64,000 nt of DNA from Actinomadura hallensis (GTDB lineage: Bacteria > Actinomycetota > Actinomycetes > Streptosporangiales > Streptosporangiaceae), in assembly GCF_006716765.1 (NCBI RefSeq), contig NZ_VFPO01000001.1, positions 4,092,001 to 4,156,000 of the forward strand, given 5' to 3'. Below, piece by piece: positions 54,032-64,000 of this stretch. Position 1 is the first letter of the stretch, and every line of letters starts with the position of its first letter. The notes below the pieces were generated by a model. That model did no database searches. It was not told the origin of the DNA and saw nothing but the letters and a program-made list of their open reading frames with translations. Position numbers and translations under genes: made by a program.

Positions 54032-54475
54032 TCAGGAGTCCCCGGCGGTGAGCTCCGCGACGGCCCGGAGCGCGAGGACGTACGACGACGTCCCGAACCC
54101 GGCGATGGTGCCGGTCGCGACGCCCGCCACGACCGAGGTGTGGCGGAACTCCTCGCGCGCCGCCGGGTTGGTGATGTGCACCTCGACGAGCGGCGCGGTG
54201 CGCTGGGCGAGGGCGTCGCGCAGCGCGTACGAGTAGTGGGTGAACGCGGCCGGGTTCAGCACGATGGGAAGGCGCTCGTCGGCGGCCTCGTGCACCCAGC
54301 GGATCATCTCGGCCTCGTCGTCGGTCTGCCGGACCTCCACGTCGAGCCCGAGCGAGCGCCCGGCGTCCCGGCACAGCGCGGCGAGCTCGTCGAACGAGGT
54401 CGACCCGTACTTCTCGGGCTCGCGGACGCCGAGCCGGCGCAGGTTGGGGCCGTTCAGGACGAGCACACGGGTCAT
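54032..54475 (-). CDS. aroQ: 3-dehydroquinate dehydratase, type II
   Basis: The 147-aa protein has VLVLNGPNLRRLGVREPEKYGSTSFDEL, with the flexible lid Arg/Tyr loop (the usual Asn-Leu-Leu-Gly is Asn-Leu-Arg-Arg-Leu-Gly here), IVLNPAAFTHYSYALRDAL with the catalytic His, and VEVHITNPAAREEFRHTSVVA. It dehydrates 3-dehydroquinate. The start overlaps the aroB stop (ATGA). It is the last gene of the aroC-aroK-aroB-aroQ operon. Length is typical of the type II, dodecameric enzyme. Confidence 0.95.
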   Translation of the reverse strand: MTRVLVLNGPNLRRLGVREPEKYGSTSFDELAALCRDAGRSLGLDVEVRQTDDEAEMIRWVHEAADERLPIVLNPAAFTHYSYALRDALAQRTAPLVEVHITNPAAREEFRHTSVVAGVATGTIAGFGTSSYVLALRAVAELTAGDS

Positions 54476-55545
54476 CGGGCGATCTCCCTGTAGGCGGCGG
54501 CGAGCAGCTCCTCGTCCGGGGCCTCGAGGCGGCCGGGCTCGGCGACGCCGTCGAGGACGACGAAGCGCAGCGTGGCGCCCCGCGCCTTCTTGTCGATGGT
54601 CATGGCGGCGCGCAGACCGGGCCAGTCGGCGGCGTAGGAGGTCGGCAGCCCCACGGAGGCGATCACGTCGCGGTGCCGCCGGACGACGTCGGCGGGCAGC
54701 CTGCCCGCGAGCCGGGCCAGCTCGGCGGCGTACACCATGCCGATAGCGACGGCGTGGCCGTGCCGGAACCGGTAGTCCTCGGCCTTCTCGATGGCGTGCG
54801 CGAGCGTGTGCCCGTAGTTGAGGATCTCCCGCAGGCCGCTCTCCTTCAGGTCGGCCGACACGACGTCCGCCTTGACCTGGACGGCGCGTTCGACCAGCGC
54901 GCGGGTGTGGGGGCCGTCCGGGGACGCGGCGCCCGCCGGGTCGTCCTCGACCAGCTCGAGGATCTTCGGGTCGGCGATGAACCCGGCCTTGATGATCTCG
55001 GCGAGCCCGCTGACGTAGTCCTCGCGGGGCATCGTCGGCAGCGTCGCCAGGTCGCACACCACCCCGGCCGGGGGGTGGAAGGCGCCGACGAGGTTCTTGC
55101 CCTCGGGGATGTTGATGCCGGTCTTGCCGCCGACCGCGGCGTCGACCATGCCGAGCAGCGTCGTCGGGACGAGCACCGCCCGCACCCCGCGCAGCCACGA
55201 CGCCGCGGCGAACCCGGCGAGGTCCGTGGCGGCGCCGCCGCCGACCCCGACCACGACGTCCGTGCGGGTCATCCCGGCGCGCGCGAACGCCGACCAGAGC
55301 CCGGCGAGGACGCCCACCTCCTTCGCTGCCTCCCCGTCCGGGACGGGCAGCGCGTGGACGGCGTACCCGGCGGACTCGAGGGCGCCGCACACGGGGCGGG
55401 CGATCTCCGGCAGCCCCTCGGCGTGGACGACGGCGACCGTCCTGGCGCGGTCGCCGACCATGGCGGGCAGCTCGCCCATGACGCCGGTTCCGATCACGAC
55501 GTCGTACGGGTCGGCCCCGCCGACGTGCACCCTCGACTGCGTCAC
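54472..55545 (-). CDS. aroB: 3-dehydroquinate synthase
   Basis: The 357-aa protein has GVGGGAATDLAGFAAASWLRGV (NAD-binding), TTLLGMVDAAVGGKTGIN, EIIKAGFIADP, GHTLAHAIEKAEDYRFRHGHAVAIGM with the metal-binding His residues, and IDKKARGATLRFVVLDG. It cyclises DAHP to 3-dehydroquinate, the second shikimate step. The GTG start lies in the aroK stop (GTGA), with GAGGAGGA upstream. It overlaps aroQ by 4 bp. Confidence 0.96.
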   Translation of the reverse strand: MTQSRVHVGGADPYDVVIGTGVMGELPAMVGDRARTVAVVHAEGLPEIARPVCGALESAGYAVHALPVPDGEAAKEVGVLAGLWSAFARAGMTRTDVVVGVGGGAATDLAGFAAASWLRGVRAVLVPTTLLGMVDAAVGGKTGINIPEGKNLVGAFHPPAGVVCDLATLPTMPREDYVSGLAEIIKAGFIADPKILELVEDDPAGAASPDGPHTRALVERAVQVKADVVSADLKESGLREILNYGHTLAHAIEKAEDYRFRHGHAVAIGMVYAAELARLAGRLPADVVRRHRDVIASVGLPTSYAADWPGLRAAMTIDKKARGATLRFVVLDGVAEPGRLEAPDEELLAAAYREIAR

Positions 55546-56090
55546 GCCTCCTCCTCGCGGGAGGACGGCTCCCCGCTCCCGCCGCCGGCGGCCTCCAGCG
55601 CCTTGACGATCTCGTCGACGATCTCGGCGGGCTCGCGGCCGTCGGTGTCGACCGAGACGGTGCCGAGCCGCTCGTAGATGGGCAGGCGCTCCTCCAGGAG
55701 CTTGCGCATCTGGCTGCGCGGATTCAGTGCCAGCAGCGGCCGCGCCGAAGCCAGCCCCACCCGCTTGATCGCCTCCGACAGCCCGACCCGCAGGTAGACG
55801 ACGGTGTGCCCGCCGAGCCGCGACTGCGTCTCCGCCGCCAGGATCGCGCCGCCGCCGAGCGCGACGACGCCCTCGTGCTCGTCCAGCGCCGCCGCGACGG
55901 CCGCGCGTTCCAGCTCGCGGAAGCGCTCCTCGCCGTCGTCGATGAAGATCTCACCGATCGGCTTGCCGGCCGCGCGCTCGACGTCGGCGTCGGTGTCGCG
56001 CAGCGCGACGCCGAGCCGCTCGGCGAGCGCGCCGCCGATGGTGGTCTTGCCGGAGCCGGGCGGCCCGATGATGACTGCCTTCGGTCGCAT
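55542..56090 (-). CDS. aroK: Shikimate kinase
   Basis: The 182-aa protein has Walker A GPPGSGKT at residues 9-16, LRDTDADVER (shikimate-binding Asp), EERFRELE, VVALGGGAIL and ARPLLALNPRSQMRKLLEERLPIYE with the lid Arg. It phosphorylates shikimate with ATP. The first residue is ATG at 56090, 16 bp after aroC. The C-terminal tail (about 15 residues, Gly/Glu-rich) also encodes the aroB ribosome binding site. Confidence 0.96.
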   Translation of the reverse strand: MRPKAVIIGPPGSGKTTIGGALAERLGVALRDTDADVERAAGKPIGEIFIDDGEERFRELERAAVAAALDEHEGVVALGGGAILAAETQSRLGGHTVVYLRVGLSEAIKRVGLASARPLLALNPRSQMRKLLEERLPIYERLGTVSVDTDGREPAEIVDEIVKALEAAGGGSGEPSSREEEA

Positions 56091-56106
56091 GGTCAGCGGA
56101 TCCAGT

Positions 56107-57285
56107 TCACTTGACGGGCAGCGAGGACAGGTATCCCCGCGCGTTGCGGGCGGTCTCCTCGGCCGAGTCGCCGCCGAACTTCTCCAGCGCGGCGTCGGCG
56201 AGGACCAGCGCCGCCATCGCCTCGGCGACCACCCCGGCCGCGGGGACGGCGGTGACGTCGCTGCGCTGGTTGATGGCCTTGGCCGGCTCGCCGGTCTTCA
56301 CGTCGATGGTGTCGAGGCGGCGCGGGACGGTCGAGATCGGCTTCATCGCGGCGCGCACCCGCAGCACCTCGCCGGTCGTCATGCCGCCCTCGACGCCGCC
56401 GGCGCGGTTGGTCCGCCGCCGGACGCCGCCGGGCGTGCCGTCGATCTCGTCGTGGGCGCGCGACCCGGGGCGCCGCGCGGTGGTGAACCCGTCGCCGAGC
56501 TCCACGCCCTTGATGGCCTGGATGCCCATGAGGGCGCCGGCGAGCCGGGAGTCGAGGCGCCGGTCCCAGTGGACGTGGCTGCCGAGGCCGGGCGGCAGCC
56601 CGTAGGCGAGGACCTCCACGACGCCGCCGAGGGTGTCCCCGGCCTTCTTGGTGGCGTCGATGTGCGCGACCATCTTCGCGGCCGCCTCGGCGTCGAAGCA
56701 GCGGACGGGGTTCTCGTCCACCCGGGCGAGGTCGCCGGGCTCGGGCAGGACGCCCTCGGGGGCCTCCACCTCGCCGAGCGCGATCACGTGGCTGATCACG
56801 TCCACGCCGAGCGTCTGCTTGAGGAACGCCTTGGCGACCGCGCCGAGCGCGACCCGCGCCGCGGTCTCCCGCGCGCTCGCGCGCTCCAGCACCGGCCGGG
56901 CGTCGTCGAAGCCGTACTTCTGCATGCCGGCCAGGTCGGCGTGGCCGGGCCGCGGCTGGGACAGCGGGGCGTTCCGCGCCTGGGCGGCGAGGACCTCCGG
57001 GGCCACGGGGTCGGCGGCCATGACCGTCTCCCACTTGGGCCACTCGGTGTTGGCGACCTCGATCGCGACCGGCCCGCCGAGCGTCGCCCCGTGGCGGACC
57101 CCGCCGACGATCGTCACCCGGTCCTGCTCGAACTTCATCCGGGCGCCCCGCCCGTGCCCGAGCCGGCGGCGGCGCAGTTCCTCGGCGATCTCCCCCGAGG
57201 TCACGCGCACGCCGGCCGGCAGCCCTTCCAGGATCGCGGTCAGGGCAGGGCCGTGGGACTCCCCCGCGGTCAACCAGCGCAGCAT
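56107..57285 (-). CDS. aroC: Chorismate synthase
   Basis: The 392-aa protein starts [26 protein letters not shown] and has [68 protein letters not shown] [26 protein letters not shown], all diagnostic. It makes chorismate from EPSP using reduced FMN as cofactor. The ATG at 57285 gives the family start; the frame stays open upstream. It heads the aroCKBQ operon. A GGGGGC-type weak ribosome binding site lies upstream, after AGGA. Confidence 0.96.
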   Translation of the reverse strand: MLRWLTAGESHGPALTAILEGLPAGVRVTSGEIAEELRRRRLGHGRGARMKFEQDRVTIVGGVRHGATLGGPVAIEVANTEWPKWETVMAADPVAPEVLAAQARNAPLSQPRPGHADLAGMQKYGFDDARPVLERASARETAARVALGAVAKAFLKQTLGVDVISHVIALGEVEAPEGVLPEPGDLARVDENPVRCFDAEAAAKMVAHIDATKKAGDTLGGVVEVLAYGLPPGLGSHVHWDRRLDSRLAGALMGIQAIKGVELGDGFTTARRPGSRAHDEIDGTPGGVRRRTNRAGGVEGGMTTGEVLRVRAAMKPISTVPRRLDTIDVKTGEPAKAINQRSDVTAVPAAGVVAEAMAALVLADAALEKFGGDSAEETARNARGYLSSLPVK

Positions 57286-57423
57286 GCCCCCGATCCTATT
57301 GACTCCCGGCGAGCGCCCGTGACCCCGTCCACCATGTGAGAGGCCCGCCGGTGAGCGGGCGGACCCCGGCGAACGTCGTCCCGGCATTCGAGCGGGAGCC
57401 CGGGGCGGCGCCGCCGCGCTCGC

Positions 57424-57448
57424 GGCGGGCCCCCTGGCGGGGCCCGCC
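57424..57448 (-). terminator. Hairpin downstream of glyS
   Basis: Perfect 10-bp arms (57424-57433 and 57439-57448) with a 5-nt loop lie 24 bp past the glyS stop on the minus strand, before aroC. It should end the glyS transcript. Confidence 0.65.
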
Positions 57449-57471
57449 GCACGGCCGGTCCGCCGCCGGCC

Positions 57472-60456
<2,985 letters not shown>

Positions 60457-60614
60457 GGGATTCTCCAAGGTTACGGAAGCGACCAAGCTTAGAAGCCCGG
60501 CGCCCGGGACCCCGGCAGGTCGCGCCCGTGGCGGGCGGCGCCGCGGGTACCGGCCCGGGCGCGCCGGACACGGCGCGCGGCCGCGGCGCGCCGGCGGCGC
60601 GGGAATCCGCCGGT

Positions 60615-61310
60615 CTACCGGCGTATCACGTTCAGCTCGACGCCGCCGACGATGCGGCCGCGCAGCAGCTCGGCGAGCCGGTCGGACACGCGCTGCACGG
60701 TGCGGCGCTCGTCGTGGCCGGGGACGACCGCGAACCGGACGGCCACGTCGGCGGAGGTGCCCTCGGTGACGCGGACTCCGGTCACGGACTGGTCGGAGCC
60801 GAACGCGGCCTCCACGGCGGCGAGGACGTCGGGGTCCTCGTGGGGGGCGGGGATGGGGCGGCCCTCGGCGAGCAGGTGCAGGCGCAGGCCGTCCACGGCG
60901 AAGGGGACGGGGCCCGCGACGTCCACGACCAGCGCGTCGGCGCCCTCGTCGAGGACGGCGCGGCACGCGTCCGCGGCGCGGACGGCGACGGGGCGGGCGT
61001 CGGCGCGCCAGGCCTGCATCGTCTCGGTGCAGGTGAACCCGAGCACGCCGCGCCGCCCGTCGTCGCCGATCAGCGTCGGCAGCGCCATCTCGCTCGACTT
61101 CTCCCGGCGCAGCTCGCCGGGCGCGACGTCCTCCTCCTCGGTGAGGACGGCGACGATCGGCACCAGCAGGCGCGCGCCCTGCAGACGCCGCAGCACCGTG
61201 TGGACGCCGACGCGCCCCGCCGCGTACCCGGTGAGGGCCTCGCACAGCCGCGGGTCGGCGCTGCCGTCGTCCTCGGGGAACTGGGGTTCGGGAATGGTCA
61301 GTCGGGACAC
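60615..61310 (-). CDS. SseB-family protein
   Basis: The 231-aa protein begins SRLTIPEPQFPEDDGSADPRLCEALTGYAAGRVGVHTVLRRLQGARLLVPIVAVL, typical of actinobacterial SseB-family proteins (SseB N-terminal domain), then LGFTCTETMQAWRADARPV and VAGPVPFAVDGLRL. A C-terminal about 80-residue segment with GHDERRTVQRVSDRLAELLRG is extra. The family's function is not known here; the name comes from an E. coli serine-sensitivity protein. The GTG at 61310 was chosen because it starts the conserved part; a GTG at 61340 is possible. It is 158 bp upstream of glyS. Confidence 0.8.
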   Translation of the reverse strand: MSRLTIPEPQFPEDDGSADPRLCEALTGYAAGRVGVHTVLRRLQGARLLVPIVAVLTEEEDVAPGELRREKSSEMALPTLIGDDGRRGVLGFTCTETMQAWRADARPVAVRAADACRAVLDEGADALVVDVAGPVPFAVDGLRLHLLAEGRPIPAPHEDPDVLAAVEAAFGSDQSVTGVRVTEGTSADVAVRFAVVPGHDERRTVQRVSDRLAELLRGRIVGGVELNVIRR

Positions 61311-61389
61311 GCCAGGAAGGCTATAACCTCCGACGGACACCGTGGGCGACTATCCCGATACTCTCCGTCGCGCACCGCGGGCGGGCGGG

Positions 61390-62496
61390 TCAGCCGAGGT
61401 CGGCGATGGCCGCGACGGTGCCGCCGCCGGACGGGCCCTGGTGGACGGCCGCGACCGACACGAACACCGCCGGGTCGCCGGTGACGGACGCGGCGACGCC
61501 GCCGACGCACGCCTTGATCTGCCGGTGCCAGTGCACGTCGGAGTCGTCGAGCATGATGTTGCGGCGCCCCCGGACCGAGCCGCTCGGGTCGGCCTCGCAC
61601 TTGAGGAACACGTTGACGAGGCGGTCGCCGAGGTCGGACGGGTGCGGCCGCTCCGGCAGGTCCAGGCCGGCCGACCTGATCGCGTCCCAGATGCCGTCGG
61701 CGTCCAGTGCGTCCTTCATCACACCGTGCCCCGCGCGGTACCGGCCGCCGATGCCGCGCACGTTGCCGACGAGGACGATCTGCGCCCGGTCGAGCTCCAC
61801 GCCGGACGAGCACGACGCCACCGACGAGTACAGCGACAGGTCCCGGTGGATCTGCTCGGCGGACGGCGGCTCGATCTCGCCGAGCGCCACGGCGATGCCG
61901 AGCGCGGTCGTGGAATTGGAGATGTCCATCGACTTGAGGGTGTCCTCGGTGACGACGTCGCGGCCGCGGGACTTGGCGTCGTTGATGGTGTCGAGGGTGA
62001 GCAGCGGCGTCTTGGTCTGCACGTAGTGGACGTCGGCGGGGTCGTCGATCCCGGCGATCTTCATGGCCTCGCGGACGCCGGCGGCGACCGTCTCGACCAT
62101 CGCGGGACGGCCGATGTCCTCGGGCAGGATGACGTCGCTCATCGCCACGCCGACCGACACGCGGGGCTCGTCGGTCCGGGGCGCCTTCGCGGGGTCGACG
62201 GTGGCGAACACGGTGGCGTGCGGGCTGAGGACGCCGTCGGTGCCGCCCGACCACACCAGCGGGACCTGGCCGACCTCCTCCGCGGACCTGGTCCCCTTCT
62301 CCAGCAGCACCTCGCGGAACGCGCGGTCGGCCAGCAGGCGGGTGTAGTCGTTCACGCCGCCGTTGCCCTCGGTCTTGCCGATGACGGCGAGCACCCGGTC
62401 GGCCTCCAGCACGCCGTCGTCGATCAGCCGGGCCAGCCCGGACGCGTCGGTGACGCTCTCGATGGGGACCTTGCGGACTTCGATCGGATCGGGCAC
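61390..62496 (-). CDS. Ring-opening amidohydrolase (cyanuric acid hydrolase/barbiturase family)
   Basis: The 368-aa protein has the three-repeat AtzD/barbiturase layout: repeat 1 with [21 protein letters not shown] and [18 protein letters not shown], repeat 2 with [17 protein letters not shown] and [18 protein letters not shown], and repeat 3 with [43 protein letters not shown]. Each repeat brings a Lys-Ser pair to the active site. It opens the ring of cyanuric acid, barbiturate or a related cyclic imide. The next gene upstream is a carbamate kinase, 12 bp away. Confidence 0.9.
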   Translation of the reverse strand: MPDPIEVRKVPIESVTDASGLARLIDDGVLEADRVLAVIGKTEGNGGVNDYTRLLADRAFREVLLEKGTRSAEEVGQVPLVWSGGTDGVLSPHATVFATVDPAKAPRTDEPRVSVGVAMSDVILPEDIGRPAMVETVAAGVREAMKIAGIDDPADVHYVQTKTPLLTLDTINDAKSRGRDVVTEDTLKSMDISNSTTALGIAVALGEIEPPSAEQIHRDLSLYSSVASCSSGVELDRAQIVLVGNVRGIGGRYRAGHGVMKDALDADGIWDAIRSAGLDLPERPHPSDLGDRLVNVFLKCEADPSGSVRGRRNIMLDDSDVHWHRQIKACVGGVAASVTGDPAVFVSVAAVHQGPSGGGTVAAIADLG

Positions 62497-62508
62497 GTTG
62501 ATCGCTCC

Positions 62509-63513
62509 TCAGCTGCTCTGGTGATCGTTTCCTACCCGGGGCTCCGGTTCGACGACCGTCCCGGCCCTGCCGTGCGCGGCCTCGCCGAGCCGCGCCAGCG
62601 ACGCGATCGCGGCGCGCCGCCCGCCGGCGGCGACGAACCGCCGCACCGCCTCCACCTTCGGTCCCATGCTGCCGCCGGCGAAGTGCCCGGCGGCGGCCAG
62701 CTCGGCCAGCTCCGCGGGGGTCGTCCGGTGCAGCGGGCGCGCCCGCGGCGTGCCGAACCCGGCCACCGCGTTCTCGACGTCGGTCGCGATGACCAGGACG
62801 CCCGCGCCGAGCCGCCGGGCCAGCAGCTGCGCCGCGAGGTCCTTGTCGATGACGGCCTCGACGCCGCGCAGCGTCCCGTCCGCCTCCACCACCGGCGCCC
62901 CGCCGCCGCCCGCGGCGACCACGACGTACCCGGCCTCCAGCAGCGCCGCGGCGGCGTCCGCGTCCAGGATCTCCAGGGGCTCCGGCGAGGCCACCACGCG
63001 CCGCCAGCCGCGCTCGCCGAACGGGCGCCACGTCTCGCCGCGCGCCATGGCGCGGCGCGCGTCCGCCTCCGGGAAGTACCGGCCGATGGGCTTCGCGGGG
63101 TCGGCGAACGCCGGGTCGGAGGCGTCCACCAGCGTCCGGGTCACGACCGTGGCGACCGGGCGGGACACCCCGCGCGCGGCCAGCGCCCGCTCCAGCGCGT
63201 TCATGATCACCATGCCGATGGTGGCCTGGGTCTGCGCGCCGCACCAGTCCAGCGGGACCGGCGGCACCACGCCCGCGGCGAGCTGGTTCTTGATGAGCAG
63301 GTTGCCGACCTGGGGCCCGTTGCCGTGCGTGAGGGCGACGTCCGCGCCGCCGGCGACCAGCTCCGCGACCGGCGCCATCGCCCGCTCGATGGCCGCCTTC
63401 TGCGCGTCCGGCGCGGCGCTGCCGTCCGACGCGGTCATCGCGTTGCCGCCGAGCGCGACCAGGATCCGCTCGCCGCCGAGCGCTCCGCCGCCTTCGCCGC
63501 AGTTCCAGCCCAC
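62509..63513 (-). CDS. arcC: Carbamate kinase
   Basis: The 334-aa protein has ILVALGGNAM, THGNGPQVGNLLIKNQ, WCGAQTQATIGMVIMNAL, RRVVASPEPLEI, VVAAGGGGAPVV, GVEAVIDKDLAAQLLA and FAGGSMGPKVEAVRRFV, all carbamate kinase signatures. It transfers phosphate between carbamoyl phosphate and ADP, forming ATP, ammonia and CO2. No arcA or arcB (arginine deiminase route) lies nearby; the partner is the ring-opening amidohydrolase. The GTG at 63513 adds about 15 residues (MGWNCGEGGGALGG) before the family start; no better start is seen. Confidence 0.92.
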   Translation of the reverse strand: MGWNCGEGGGALGGERILVALGGNAMTASDGSAAPDAQKAAIERAMAPVAELVAGGADVALTHGNGPQVGNLLIKNQLAAGVVPPVPLDWCGAQTQATIGMVIMNALERALAARGVSRPVATVVTRTLVDASDPAFADPAKPIGRYFPEADARRAMARGETWRPFGERGWRRVVASPEPLEILDADAAAALLEAGYVVVAAGGGGAPVVEADGTLRGVEAVIDKDLAAQLLARRLGAGVLVIATDVENAVAGFGTPRARPLHRTTPAELAELAAAGHFAGGSMGPKVEAVRRFVAAGGRRAAIASLARLGEAAHGRAGTVVEPEPRVGNDHQSS

Positions 63514-63602
63514 GGCCGAACGCTAGCCCGCGCGGAGGGCGGCGCTCATGGGCGAAACCAGCCCAAGGAGCGCCGCCCGTTCGGCAATCTCCGCCCAACC
63601 GG

Positions 63603-64000
63603 TCAGGGCCGCTCGCCCAGGGACCCCACCCAGCCCGTGCGCAGGTAGGTCACCGACAGGCCCGCGTCGCCGTCCTCGCCGACGAACGACTGGTAGGCCA
63701 GCAGTTCGGCCGTCCTCGGGTCGATGACCAGCCGGATGCGCCCCCCGGGACCGGCCATCGACACCGCCGTGCCCCGGCGGCCGTGGTCGTCGGTGACCGC
63801 GCCGTCCGCCCGCACGCCCGGCTGCCCGGCCAGGACCCGGTACAGCGCGGCCTTCGTGCCCGGGGTGATCGGGCCCGCCAGCAGGTCCTGCGCGGTCGTC
63901 CACACGAAGTACGGGTAGGGGTCGACGTTCTCCCGGCCGCCCGCCTCCCGCGCGTCGGCCGCGTGGCGGCGCCGCAGTTCCCTCTCCAGCCGCCGCGCGT
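63603..64000 (-). CDS. CU044_5270-like protein, 5' part outside the window
   Basis: The last 132 residues or so of a protein whose start lies beyond the right edge. The visible part reads ENVDPYPYFVWTTAQDLLAGPITPGTKAALYRVLAGQPGVRADG and ends with GRIRLVIDPRTAELLAYQSFV... GWVGSLGERP. This resembles the C-terminal domain of CU044_5270-type hypothetical proteins that follow ECF sigma factor genes in actinomycetes, given from memory. Function unknown. A TTG, GTG or ATG start cannot be judged. The stop at 63603 is 90 bp upstream of the carbamate kinase start. Confidence 0.65.
   Translation of the reverse strand, partial: ARRLERELRRRHAADAREAGGRENVDPYPYFVWTTAQDLLAGPITPGTKAALYRVLAGQPGVRADGAVTDDHGRRGTAVSMAGPGGRIRLVIDPRTAELLAYQSFVGEDGDAGLSVTYLRTGWVGSLGERP

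Noticed and set aside
63523..63903. Minus-strand frame overlapping the right-edge gene
   Set aside because: The alternative frame (63603 to the edge) has normal composition and matches a known C-terminal domain; this one is Gly/Arg-rich noise.

Overview
The window is a very GC-rich chromosomal segment (strong G/C bias at third codon positions, many GTG starts) from an actinomycete. The dcw cluster with wag31/divIVA, sepF and an F420-type LLM oxidoreductase, DUF3040, DUF2567, SseB and DUF1707 proteins, and a translational ileS T-box point to Streptosporangiales or Thermomonosporaceae (Actinomadura-like). The genus is inferred from gene content, not proven. I see no rRNA, tRNA, CRISPR, prophage or insertion sequence. 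Almost everything is core chromosome.

Layout. 1-8 kb: a truncated PhzF-like gene, a LON-domain protein, a YbaK-type deacylase, DUF2567 and DUF6882-like proteins, dnaE and an AraC regulator. 8.2-9.9 kb: a leader with attenuator-like structure, then chorismate mutase and the AzlC/AzlD exporter. 9.9-12.3 kb (minus): rluD, lspA and a DksA/TraR-type zinc-finger gene. 12.3-16.8 kb (plus): ileS behind a T-box, then a DUF1707 protein.

17-39 kb (minus) is the division and cell-wall block. In transcription order it runs mraZ, rsmH, ftsL, ftsI, murE, murF, mraY, murD, ftsW, murG, murC, ftsQ, ftsZ, pgeF, yggS, sepF, yggT, divIVA, then an uncharacterised membrane protein with two Ada-like zinc motifs. 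Many junctions are ATGA/GTGA overlaps, so translation is probably coupled. mraZ has a promoter overlapped by four MraZ-type boxes at exact 10-bp spacing. Divergently, 39.5-44.4 kb carries a moxR / DUF58 / transglutaminase operon.

44.6-49.6 kb (minus): DUF3040, dinB, a methyltransferase, nusB, efp and an aminopeptidase P-like gene. 49.7-54 kb is a small accessory islet (Tat-exported amine oxidase, LLM oxidoreductase, enoyl-CoA hydratase-like protein, TetR regulator with three related operators). 54-57.3 kb (minus) is the shikimate operon aroC-aroK-aroB-aroQ. 57.5-64 kb (minus): a fused alpha-beta glycyl-tRNA synthetase, an SseB-like protein, a ring-opening amidohydrolase (cyanurate hydrolase/barbiturase family) next to a carbamate kinase, and a truncated gene at the edge.

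The most interesting items are the Ada-like two-zinc-motif protein beside divIVA, the histone-H1-like FtsL tail built on a 15-bp minisatellite, the chorismate mutase leader with mutually exclusive hairpins, the second MraZ-box pair facing moxR, the fused GlyRS and the amidohydrolase/carbamate kinase pair. All coordinates and motifs come from reading the sequence. No database search was possible.
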